NCBI GenBank assembly: GCA_910584045.1
Contig: CAJTYO010000025.1
Coordinates: 1 to 35,407 of the forward strand
Direction: 5' to 3'
DNA length: 35,407 nucleotides
DNA from: an uncultured Oscillospiraceae bacterium
Lineage (GTDB): Bacteria; Bacillota; Clostridia; Oscillospirales; Oscillospiraceae
The position numbers and the translations under genes are program-made. Position 1 is the first letter of the stretch, and every line of letters starts with the position of its first letter. Below the pieces are notes generated by a model, which had not been told where the DNA came from, searched no databases, and saw nothing but the letters and a program-made list of their open reading frames with translations. Shown in pieces: positions 22,127-29,483 of the stretch.

Positions 22127-22582
22127 TCATCGGAGCATCTCATGGATCTCCTGGCAGAACCCCCGGGCGGCCTCTATATCCCGCATGACCAGAAGCGCCG
22201 TGTCATCCCCGGCCAGGCTGCCCACCATATCGGATATGCTCATGCCGTCCAGCGCGGCCGCTGCCGCATTGGCCAGACCCGCCATGGTTTTGATCACAAT
22301 GATGTTCTGGGCGTAATCAACGCTGACGATGCTATCCCGAAAGATACTCCGCAACTTATCCTCCACATTCAGCCGGCTCTGCTGTCCGGCCGATGCTGTA
22401 TACCGGTACTTTCCCTGCCCTATGGGCTCCTTGATCAGCCGCAGCTGCTTGATATCCCGGGAAATCGTCGCCTGTGTACACTTCACCCCCTGCTCCAGGA
22501 GTCGCTGCAGCAGCAGCTCCTGCGTATCGATCGCCTCCCGTCCCACGATCTCCAGAATTCTTTTTTGCCGATCATTTTTCAT
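22127..22582 (-). CDS. argR: Arginine repressor ArgR
   Basis: This 151-aa protein has an N-terminal winged helix with the diagnostic TQATISRDIKQL (about residues 36-47) and a C-terminal arginine-binding, hexamerising domain ending with GSLAGDDTALLVMRD (about 121-135). It controls arginine biosynthesis and breakdown genes. The start overlaps the nadK stop by 11 nt, so translation is coupled. The recN-argR pairing is conserved in Firmicutes. Confidence 0.95.
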   Translation of the reverse strand: MKNDRQKRILEIVGREAIDTQELLLQRLLEQGVKCTQATISRDIKQLRLIKEPIGQGKYRYTASAGQQSRLNVEDKLRSIFRDSIVSVDYAQNIIVIKTMAGLANAAAAALDGMSISDMVGSLAGDDTALLVMRDIEAARGFCQEIHEMLR

Positions 22583-23447
22583 GGCCGATGCCTCCCGTCA
22601 TTTTTGTCCGCAAAATCTCGTAGATGCTCTTATCCGTCAGCCGCAGCAGCTCTGTCTCATACCGGGACCGGCTGATCCGCACCCGGTCCCCTTGCCGCAG
22701 GGCAAAGGCCTTTCCACCATCCACCGACAGATAAACCTGCTTCCGGTTCAGCTCTGCCGGAGCCACCGTCACCGTCCCAGCAGCGGACAGGACGAAGGAT
22801 TTCGAGAAGACAGAGTGGGAGCAGATAGGGCTGATGACAAAATTCTGGGCCGTGGGCTCCACAATGGGCCCCCCTGCCGAGAGAGAGTAGCCCGTGGATC
22901 CCGTAGGTGTGGCCACCACAACGCCGTCCCCGGAGAAAATGCCCAGCTGGTCTTCTCCCCGGGTCACCTGTAGGCGTACCACCCGGGCCATGGCCCCCTT
23001 GGTTATAACCGCATCGTTGAGGGCGCCGCTGGTATATACTGTTCGCCCATCCCGCCAGACTGACACGTCCAGCATCATCCGACGCTCCCGCCGGTACTGT
23101 CCGGCGGCCAGATTTTTCAGCAGATCCAGCTCCCCCAACTCCAAATCGGACATAAAACCCAGGCTGCCCAGATTTACACCCAGCACTGGTACTCCCCGCA
23201 TAGAGGCTGCCCGAGCTAAGTGCAGAATTGTTCCGTCTCCGCCAAAGGCCACTACCAGATCGCTCCCCCGCAGCTCCTGCTGTAGGGGCCGGAGGGGTAC
23301 TCCGAACTGCGCCTCGCCCCCCTCCGGCTTGAAGGGCAAGCAGTACAACGTGGTCAACCCCGCATTTTTCAAAATCGTCTCTGCCGCTTTCGCCGCGGCC
23401 AGCCCCTTGTCCCGGTAGGGATTGGGGCATAAGATCACTCGCTTCAT
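22572..23447 (-). CDS. nadK: NAD kinase
   Basis: This 291-aa protein phosphorylates NAD to NADP. The catalytic GGDGT is at residues 69-73 (D71 as general base), with the NAD-contact motif ALNDAVI and the glycine-rich VATPTGSTGYSLSAGGP further along. The ATG at 23447 is chosen because GGAGG lies about 6 nt upstream; the frame extends 12 codons further without a site. It overlaps argR by 11 nt. Confidence 0.95.
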   Translation of the reverse strand: MKRVILCPNPYRDKGLAAAKAAETILKNAGLTTLYCLPFKPEGGEAQFGVPLRPLQQELRGSDLVVAFGGDGTILHLARAASMRGVPVLGVNLGSLGFMSDLELGELDLLKNLAAGQYRRERRMMLDVSVWRDGRTVYTSGALNDAVITKGAMARVVRLQVTRGEDQLGIFSGDGVVVATPTGSTGYSLSAGGPIVEPTAQNFVISPICSHSVFSKSFVLSAAGTVTVAPAELNRKQVYLSVDGGKAFALRQGDRVRISRSRYETELLRLTDKSIYEILRTKMTGGIGHEK

Positions 23448-23479
23448 CGTGACCTCCTCCGTAATGGCTTTTCGCGGTG

Positions 23480-23734
23480 TCACCGCAACGCATCACTGAA
23501 TGCCTTCAGGTTCTGCTTTTTTTCCACGGACAGGCTGTTGAACTCTGTATGAGAAACTGCGCCCTCCAGGGCGTACAGATGCACCAAGCAAACCTGAGGA
23601 TATTGCTTCTTGAGCCGTGCAAAGGCCTGCTCAGGGCCTGCGGCCAGCAGCTCTTCCGCCGAATATATCCCTACAGATTTCAATTTTTTTGCCATTTCTA
23701 TGCCAATATTCATCATGGACGTCAACTCCGCCAT
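23480..23734 (-). CDS. Stand-alone TfoX C-terminal-domain protein
   Basis: This 84-aa protein corresponds to the C-terminal helix-hairpin-like domain of TfoX/Sxy (MMNIGIEMAKKLKSVGIYSAEELLA, then YALEGAV). In Proteobacteria the full protein regulates competence; the isolated domain in Firmicutes has no assigned role and could bind nucleic acid. Its start has AAGGAG 5 nt upstream, formed from the end of tlyA, whose stop is 2 nt away. It is inserted between tlyA and nadK, which often adjoin. Confidence 0.85.
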   Translation of the reverse strand: MAELTSMMNIGIEMAKKLKSVGIYSAEELLAAGPEQAFARLKKQYPQVCLVHLYALEGAVSHTEFNSLSVEKKQNLKAFSDALR

Positions 23735-23736
23735 AC

Positions 23737-24546
23737 TTACTCCTTCTTCTCCAGCTCGGCGTGGGATGCCTCTACCAGCGTGGCCAGGTCAAATGTCCTC
23801 TCCTCCCATGCCGCCTTCCGCAACCAGCCAAGGTACTCGATATTTCCCTCCGGTCCGCGCACCGGAGACCAGTTCAAATCAAGTACTGTAAAGCTATTTT
23901 CCTTTGCATAGAAAAGGAATCGTTCCAGCACCTCCCGGTGGACGGCGGGGTCCCGAACCACGCCCTTTTTACCCACCTTTTCCTTCCCAGCCTCGAATTG
24001 AGGCTTTACCAGGCAAACTGCCTCGCCCCCCTCCTTCAATACATTTGCAACAGCAGGGAGGATCAGCTTTAAAGAGATGAAGCTCACATCCACGCTTGAA
24101 AAATCCGGCTCCTCGGGGATGATCGTATGGTCCAGATACCGAGCATTGGTCCGCTCCAGGCACACCACCCGCTGGTCGCTGCGCAGGCTCCAGGCCAGCT
24201 GCCCGTAGCCAACATCCACGGCATAGACCTTTGCTGCACCGTTCTGGAGCATGCAGTCCGTAAACCCACCCGTGGACGCGCCCACGTCCATACAGATTTT
24301 ACCCGCCAGTGCAATGGGCCAAACCGCCATTGCCTTCTCCAGCTTTAAACCGCCCCGGCTCACATAACGCAAGGTATTCCCCTTTATTTCAATAGAGGCA
24401 TCCTCCGCCACGGCGGTCCCCGGTTTGTCAACCCGCTGGCCGTTTACAAACACAAGTCCGCTCATAATGGTCCCCTGGGCCCTCTGGCGGCTCTCCTGGA
24501 GGCCCTTCTCCGTCAGGAGAACGTCCAGACGTATTTTCCTGCCCAT
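23737..24546 (-). CDS. tlyA: TlyA-family rRNA 2'-O-methyltransferase
   Basis: This 269-aa protein has an N-terminal S4 RNA-binding domain (about 4-65: RLDVLLTEKGLQESRQRAQGTI) and a FtsJ-like methyltransferase domain (about 75-250). The AdoMet motif is MDVGASTGGFTDCML, and catalytic-tetrad candidates include the Lys of LVKPQFEAG. Mycobacterial TlyA methylates 16S and 23S rRNA; the Bacillus relative is YqxC. The ATG at 24546 follows GAGGTGG; the 12 upstream codons overlap the NUDIX gene and lack a site. Position after dxs and before argR-recN is conserved. Confidence 0.93.
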   Translation of the reverse strand: MGRKIRLDVLLTEKGLQESRQRAQGTIMSGLVFVNGQRVDKPGTAVAEDASIEIKGNTLRYVSRGGLKLEKAMAVWPIALAGKICMDVGASTGGFTDCMLQNGAAKVYAVDVGYGQLAWSLRSDQRVVCLERTNARYLDHTIIPEEPDFSSVDVSFISLKLILPAVANVLKEGGEAVCLVKPQFEAGKEKVGKKGVVRDPAVHREVLERFLFYAKENSFTVLDLNWSPVRGPEGNIEYLGWLRKAAWEERTFDLATLVEASHAELEKKE

Positions 24547-24557
24547 CGTCCACCTCT

Positions 24558-25016
24558 CTATTCTACCTGCGCCATCCGCCACTGCTCCAGTGGCTTTCTG
24601 CTGGGTGGTGAAATATTTTCTGGCAGACCGTCCGCATCAAAAAAGCGGAGCTCGTCCACTTCTCCCTTCTGGGCTTTCAGTTTCCCGACATAATCCCGAC
24701 AGATATAGACCACGTCCACGTTGTACACCTCGTCCCCGTTTGGGTAAATGTAGTGCATATCCTCCCCGGAAAATACACCGAAAAGCTCCAGTTGGCGGGC
24801 CGTCAGACCCGTCTCCTCCAGCAGTTCCCGACGGGCCGTCGCCTCGATCTCCTCGCCCAGCTCCATGGAGCCGCCGGCATAGTCCCAGCCGCCGTTGTCG
24901 CTGCGCCGCTGTAATAGGACGCGCCCGGCACCGTCCACAACGATTATGCCGGCCCCCACCTGCAGCAGCGGACGGTGGCCCACCGCCCTACGCAGATCCA
25001 TGATATAATCCGCCAT
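24558..25016 (-). CDS. NUDIX hydrolase
   Basis: This 152-aa hydrolase has a complete Nudix box GGSMELGEEIEATARRELLEE(T)GL at about residues 50-72, with the RELLEE core binding Mg. The substrate cannot be read from sequence; ADP-ribose-like or oxidised nucleotides are possible. The start at 25016 lies 1 nt after the stop of the nucleoside phosphorylase gene, with GGAAGGGA about 9 nt upstream. Confidence 0.9.
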   Translation of the reverse strand: MADYIMDLRRAVGHRPLLQVGAGIIVVDGAGRVLLQRRSDNGGWDYAGGSMELGEEIEATARRELLEETGLTARQLELFGVFSGEDMHYIYPNGDEVYNVDVVYICRDYVGKLKAQKGEVDELRFFDADGLPENISPPSRKPLEQWRMAQVE

Positions 25017-25017
25017 A

Positions 25018-25794
25018 TCAGTCCGTCCCTTCCGCCAGCTTGACTGCCAGCTCCAGCGCCAGAAGCGCGGCTTTGTCCTTCCCGGCGATGTTTGCATCCT
25101 GACTGAGACCCCAGACCTCCCAGTCTCCGCCGTCCAGGCAGTCCGATCCATGGAAAAACTGGAATACGTCTTTTCCCCGGAACTGCGCCAGCGCGGCCAC
25201 AGCCGCACACTCCATGTCCACGCATACACACCCGGCCGCTTTCCGTCGGGCCATTTTCTCCGCCGTTTCCCGGTAAAAGGCATCTGTAGTCCAGGCCTTA
25301 CCTTGTGTGTACGTGCATTGATGGCTGTTTAAAATCTCAATAAATTCTTCCCTGTACTTGGGGTTTACCTCTATCTCATCCGACGGCGGTGCGTAGTGGA
25401 AGCTGGTCCCCTCGTCCCGCAGTGCAGCTGTTGGAATGATGACATCGCAATCCCTGGCAGCCTTGTTCAGCACCCCGCAGGTCCCGAACAGCACCAGCTT
25501 CTTCACCCCGACGGCAAACAGCTCCTCCAGAGCCCCAACACATCCCGCTGCACCCACATAGGCTTCGAACAGGACAATCTCCGTATCCTTATACCTGGTC
25601 TGGTAGACTGGGGTTTTTAAATTTGCCTTCTTAATCTGTGTGATCTCCTCACCGCCCAGCCGTGCCAGCATCCGCTCGAATGTGCTTCGCTCAAAGCAGG
25701 ACACTGCCACCCTGGGGCAATCCGGTATTGGTCTGATAAGTCCCCACGGGTTGATGACCGCCGATGAGTTGGGGTCAAATTCTCGTAATAACAT
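25018..25794 (-). CDS. Nucleoside phosphorylase (PNP/UDP family)
   Basis: This 258-aa protein has the phosphorylase superfamily-1 pattern: a central LVLFGTCGVLN strand-glycine motif, then DVIIPTAALRDEGTSFHY, and near the C-terminus CVDMECAAVAALAQFRG (about 199-215), equivalent to the nucleoside/ribose-binding EMEAAA motif. Cleavage of a purine nucleoside or uridine by phosphate is likely; specificity is not clear. The ATG at 25794 follows AAGGAG at 6 nt. With the NUDIX gene it forms a nucleotide-salvage pair inside the dxs-recN gene series. Confidence 0.85.
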   Translation of the reverse strand: MLLREFDPNSSAVINPWGLIRPIPDCPRVAVSCFERSTFERMLARLGGEEITQIKKANLKTPVYQTRYKDTEIVLFEAYVGAAGCVGALEELFAVGVKKLVLFGTCGVLNKAARDCDVIIPTAALRDEGTSFHYAPPSDEIEVNPKYREEFIEILNSHQCTYTQGKAWTTDAFYRETAEKMARRKAAGCVCVDMECAAVAALAQFRGKDVFQFFHGSDCLDGGDWEVWGLSQDANIAGKDKAALLALELAVKLAEGTD

Positions 25795-25835
25795 TTGTCT
25801 CTCCTTACACATCCCTATAAAACAGGATGTCAGCC

Positions 25836-26099
25836 TTACCACCCTGCTTTGTGCCTGCATAGACCTCCCTGTCCGGTCCGCCAACACAGACCCCGACTTT
25901 TAGGTAGACCGGCAAGCCCCCAGAAATACATTGTCCTCTCTCGGGGCGTTAAAAATTTTGCCTCATTCTCCATTTCCTGTTCCCATAAGTCAGCTCCATC
26001 CCGTCAGACAGATTGGAATGGTTCGTTTGAAATGTTTATATCAACCCTGTGGTCCTCATCAATTACTCTGATTTCAAACCCAGTGTCCCCCTCCTCCAT
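25836..26099 (-). pseudogene. Small gene interrupted by an in-frame TGA
   Basis: From an ATG at 26099 the minus strand reads 31 protein-like codons (MEEGDTGFEIRVIDEDHRVD...), then TGA at 26004-26006, then 55 more codons in the same frame (including DLWEQEMENEAKFLTPRER) to TAA at 25836. Both halves look coding, at least up to about codon 68. The start overlaps the end of the QueG-like gene in another frame. A nonsense-mutated small gene is the simplest reading; I do not recognise the family. Confidence 0.4.
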
Positions 26100-26763
26100 T
26101 CTCGTTCCCGAAGCAATACGGGCATACATCCCGGCAGGCGTGGCAGGCAATGCACCACACCTGTTTCTCCGGGTCATCACCGAAGGCGTGGTCCCAGCAT
26201 GCCTGCTGGACCAGTTCCTCACCGTCTAAAGCGTGGGCCGGGCAGACCTTCACACACTTGCCGCACCCGTCGCAGACTGGCTCCAGCAGCGGGTCTGCCT
26301 CCAGCTCCGCGCCGCACAGCACGCACCCCAGCCATACCATGCTGCCCAGCTCTGGGGTAATGAGCAAGGAGTGCCGCCCGATGGTCCCCAGTCCCGCCGC
26401 TTGGGCAGCGTGCTTCTGGGAGACGATGGACCGCCATCGACCAGTTTTCCCATCCCACTGGCTCTCATTGGTGGGGATGGGAATGCAGGCCACGCCCTGT
26501 TTCTCCGTTTCAATACAGAAATCCAGCGCGATGGCATCCAGCTTTGCCGTGATAGAGTTGCGAACCCGGGTATACACCACATCATTCCCGCAGGCAGCCG
26601 CCGCAGGAAACCGGCAGGCAAAGGAGATCACCGACCGGCATTCCGGCCACACGTCCAGCGGATGATACCCCTCCGGTGCGCCCGCGAACCGCTCCAGTCC
26701 CGCCACACCGCACAGCTCTGCGCCCAGAGTGCGCAGGATCCTCTTTACTTCCCGGTTTGTCAT
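26074..26763 (-). CDS. Epoxyqueuosine reductase-like 4Fe-4S protein
   Basis: This 229-aa protein resembles QueG and related short proteins: an N-terminal domain with YTRVRNSIT and PIPTNESQWDG segments, the internal GLGTIGRHSLLITPELGS motif, then two ferredoxin-like clusters (CDGCGKCVKVCP at about 165-176 and CIACHACRDVCP at about 203-214). It is shorter than true QueG (over 300 aa) and lacks its C-terminal region, so it may reduce a different substrate. A strong ribosome site (GGGAGGAAAGGGAG) precedes the ATG at 26763. Confidence 0.8.
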   Translation of the reverse strand: MTNREVKRILRTLGAELCGVAGLERFAGAPEGYHPLDVWPECRSVISFACRFPAAAACGNDVVYTRVRNSITAKLDAIALDFCIETEKQGVACIPIPTNESQWDGKTGRWRSIVSQKHAAQAAGLGTIGRHSLLITPELGSMVWLGCVLCGAELEADPLLEPVCDGCGKCVKVCPAHALDGEELVQQACWDHAFGDDPEKQVWCIACHACRDVCPYCFGNENGGGGHWV

Positions 26764-26850
26764 CTCCCTTTCCTCCCTTTACCGCAGTTCCGTTGTTAAG
26801 TAGAGCACCAGATCTCGTCATTACGGCAGTCCCCCTAGGGCGGGCATATC

Positions 26851-26979
26851 TCATCCCGATACCACAAACCGCTCTGCCACCTGGTCCTGCAGGCGCGTCC
26901 GATGCTTCTCCATCGTATCGCCGCCCCAGCCCTGGGCAAGCTCTCCGGCGGCAATGTCCTCTTCGTACGCCTCTATCAT
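26851..26979 (-). CDS. Small hypothetical ORF directly after dxs (42 aa)
   Basis: An acidic 42-residue frame (MIEAYEEDIAAGELAQGW...) lies between dxs and the QueG-like gene. The same frame stays open upstream to the dxs TGA (27010-27012) and reads naturally (FIDGELIIRT), so the true start may be the TTG at 26994 or another near-cognate codon. No good ribosome site is seen. It could be a small translated gene or a lost C-terminal extension. Unrecognised. Confidence 0.4.
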   Translation of the reverse strand: MIEAYEEDIAAGELAQGWGGDTMEKHRTRLQDQVAERFVVSG

Positions 26980-27009
26980 GGTGCGGATTATCAATTCCCC
27001 GTCAATAAA

Positions 27010-28848
27010 TCATGGCATCTCCTGCACTTGTCCCGCTACGCTCCTTGCATCCAGAGCCAGCAGCTTCCGCAGCTGGCTCACCGTTCCCTGGGGGGCGAAA
27101 GCATGTTTCAGATTCTGCAACACAACCGCTTTCGGTGCAATCCCGGCCTTCGCCAACGCCGCAGCCAGCTGCTGCCCGACGGACCCGTTCTCGTTGCAGT
27201 CCTCCAACACCAGCAGCCGCCCGGTACGCCGGACGGACTCTGCCACCACCCCCACGTCCAGTGGTGCTATCCGATGGAGCTTGATTGCTTCCGCACTGAC
27301 GCTTTGTTCCGCCAACAGCTCCGCCGCCGCAAGAATTTCGTCCATCAGCGTCCCATAGGACACCAGCGTCACATCCTTCCCTTGCCGCAGCACAGATGCG
27401 GCCTCCCCGGTCCATGCCGGGTACCGTCGCCCTTCTCCGCCCCTGGGATAGCGGACCGCCACCGGCCCTGCCATATCGATGGCGGCCCGCAGCATGGCTT
27501 TCAGCTCCTCGAAGCAGGCCGGGCAAAGCACCGTCATACCGGGGATCTGGGTCAGATAACCCACATCCTGACATCCATGGTGAGTGGGACCATCGGAGCC
27601 CACCAGCCCCGCCCTGTCTACTGCCAACACCACATGGAGTCCTTGGAGAGCCACGTCGTGGAGCAGCATATCAAACCCCCGCTGCAAAAAGGTGGAGTAC
27701 ACAGCGAAGACGGGAACCATTCCCTGCTTTGCCATGCCCGCCGCCATAGCTACAGCGTGGCCCTCGGCGATGCCAACGTCAAAAAAACGCTTAGGCCAAG
27801 CAGAGGCGAACTCCTGTAACCCCGTTCCCTCCGCCATGGCGGCGGTGATGGCACACAGGCGCCGGTCCTTCCCCGCTAGCTCCACCAGCTCGTGACCAAG
27901 GATATAGGAGAAATCTACCTTCCGCTCCAGCCCTGGCCCCACCGCTGGATCGAAGGGCGACACCCCGTGGCTACGCTCCGGCTGCTGCTCAGCGGGGGCA
28001 TAACCCTTTCCTTTCACTGTGCGCACATGGAGCAGCACCGGACATCCCATCTCCCGAGCCCATGCCAATGTGGTACACAGCTGCTCCACGCTATGCCCGT
28101 TCACTGGCCCCAGGTAGGTGAAACCCATATCCTCAAACATGGAGCAGGGGTATATAGCCCGTTTAAGTCCGCTCTTAATGCGGTGGTTCAGCTGATAGAG
28201 CGGCCGCCCCCCCGGTAGGTGCTCCAGCACAGCCCGATAGCCTTTCTTGAACCGATAGTACCCGGGCCGCAGGCGCAGACGGCTGAGGTGAGCGGCCACG
28301 CCGCCCACGTTTGGGTCGATAGACATACCGTTGTCGTTTAGGATCACCACCATGGGCTCCCCTGAGGCACCCGCATCATTGAGTCCCTCATAGGCCAGAC
28401 CGCCAGTGAGGGCCCCGTCGCCGATGAGGGCTGCCACAGCATAGCTCTCTCCCAACAGTGTCCGAGCCCGGGCCATGCCCAGAGCCACAGAGACGGAGTT
28501 GGACGCGTGGCCCGCCACAAAAGCATCGTGGACGCTCTCCGATGGCTTGGGAAACCCGGCCAGACCATCCAGCTGCCGCAGGACGTCGAACAGCTCCCGC
28601 CGCCCGGTGAGGGCCTTATGGACGTAGCACTGGTGCCCCACATCGAAGACCAGGCGGTCCTGGGCCGTATCGTAGACGCGGTGCAGCGCCACTGTCAGCT
28701 CCACCGCCCCCAGGTTGGAGGCCAAGTGCCCGCCGGTGCGAGCCACGCTCTCCACCAGAAAGGTGCGCAGTTCTTTACACAGAGTCTCCAGATCCTCCGC
28801 CGCCAGGGACTTGACATCCGCCGGTGAGGAAATTTTCTCTAAAATCAA
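27010..28848 (-). CDS. dxs: 1-deoxy-D-xylulose-5-phosphate synthase
   Basis: This 612-aa thiamine-diphosphate enzyme makes DXP from pyruvate and glyceraldehyde-3-phosphate, the first step of the MEP isoprenoid pathway. The ThDP motif GDGALTGGLAYEGLNDAG lies at about residues 140-157, followed by the transketolase pyrimidine-binding domain (about 305-465) and the C-terminal transketolase domain (about 480-605). The TTG at 28848 is the likely start: AGAGGTGA lies about 8 nt upstream within the end of oapA, 7 bp away. The tight junction makes oapA-dxs one transcript. Confidence 0.96.
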   Translation of the reverse strand: MILEKISSPADVKSLAAEDLETLCKELRTFLVESVARTGGHLASNLGAVELTVALHRVYDTAQDRLVFDVGHQCYVHKALTGRRELFDVLRQLDGLAGFPKPSESVHDAFVAGHASNSVSVALGMARARTLLGESYAVAALIGDGALTGGLAYEGLNDAGASGEPMVVILNDNGMSIDPNVGGVAAHLSRLRLRPGYYRFKKGYRAVLEHLPGGRPLYQLNHRIKSGLKRAIYPCSMFEDMGFTYLGPVNGHSVEQLCTTLAWAREMGCPVLLHVRTVKGKGYAPAEQQPERSHGVSPFDPAVGPGLERKVDFSYILGHELVELAGKDRRLCAITAAMAEGTGLQEFASAWPKRFFDVGIAEGHAVAMAAGMAKQGMVPVFAVYSTFLQRGFDMLLHDVALQGLHVVLAVDRAGLVGSDGPTHHGCQDVGYLTQIPGMTVLCPACFEELKAMLRAAIDMAGPVAVRYPRGGEGRRYPAWTGEAASVLRQGKDVTLVSYGTLMDEILAAAELLAEQSVSAEAIKLHRIAPLDVGVVAESVRRTGRLLVLEDCNENGSVGQQLAAALAKAGIAPKAVVLQNLKHAFAPQGTVSQLRKLLALDARSVAGQVQEMP

Positions 28849-28855
28849 GACAGAT

Positions 28856-29443
28856 TCACCTCTTCTTGCGGCTGAATAGATGCAGGATCCTACCCACCAG
28901 CTGGAGCACCGCCGTGCTCTTGGCAATGGCAAAGCTCTTGCCAAGGGCCTTACCCCCGATGGTCAGTCCGGAGGTCAGGGCCGTCACCGCCAGGGAGATT
29001 ACCATGGCCGGCAGGAAACCCACGGCTGCCTGCATCTGCACCACGATCACCGCACCGGTGGAGCCGGAGATGATGCCACATATATCTCCCACCACATCGT
29101 TGCAAAAGCTGGAAACCTTGTCGGCCTTTCGAATGAGATTCAGCGCCTCCCGAGCCCCAGGCGTTTTCCTGGCGGCCATGGAGTGAAAGGGCTTTTCATC
29201 CGCCGCCGTCACTGATACGCCGATAATGTCAAATACAATGCCCAACAGGATAAAAGCCAACAGCACTGCGAAGGCCACAGCCAGCCCTGCCCCATCCAGC
29301 GCCTGGTCGGAGGCAAAGCTCAGCGCCGCCGACAGCGTCACGGCAATGAAAAATACCTGCACCGCCCAGCGGCCCGTCGACTTCTCCTGCTTTCCTTTTT
29401 TCTTTGTTTTCTTTCTGCCGTCCTTATTTTCGCCTGCGTCCAA
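28856..29443 (-). CDS. oapA: DUF21/CNNM-like membrane protein, candidate OapA
   Basis: This 195-aa protein has a Lys-rich N-terminal tail (residues 7-21), two hydrophobic helices (about 26-45 and 52-76), a conserved-looking loop (GVSVTAADEKPFHSMAARKTPGA, about 75-97) and further helices around 120-160, ending in SRKKR. Its sequence recalls the membrane part of CNNM/CorB magnesium transporters (DUF21) without CBS domains. A stand-alone DUF21 protein just upstream of dxs is the position of OapA, the OLE-RNA-associated protein, which brings OLE RNA to the membrane. The TTG at 29443 is set by GAGGAG 8 nt upstream. The basic tails suit RNA contact. Confidence 0.8.
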   Translation of the reverse strand: MDAGENKDGRKKTKKKGKQEKSTGRWAVQVFFIAVTLSAALSFASDQALDGAGLAVAFAVLLAFILLGIVFDIIGVSVTAADEKPFHSMAARKTPGAREALNLIRKADKVSSFCNDVVGDICGIISGSTGAVIVVQMQAAVGFLPAMVISLAVTALTSGLTIGGKALGKSFAIAKSTAVLQLVGRILHLFSRKKR

Positions 29444-29483
29444 AGAAAATTCTCCTCACTTTCACTTTAAATCTATGATGTAC

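Noticed and set aside
26004..26006. TGA as selenocysteine codon
   Set aside because: The context (V-TGA-R-D) is not a redox CxxU motif and no clear SECIS-like stem follows; a pseudogene is simpler.
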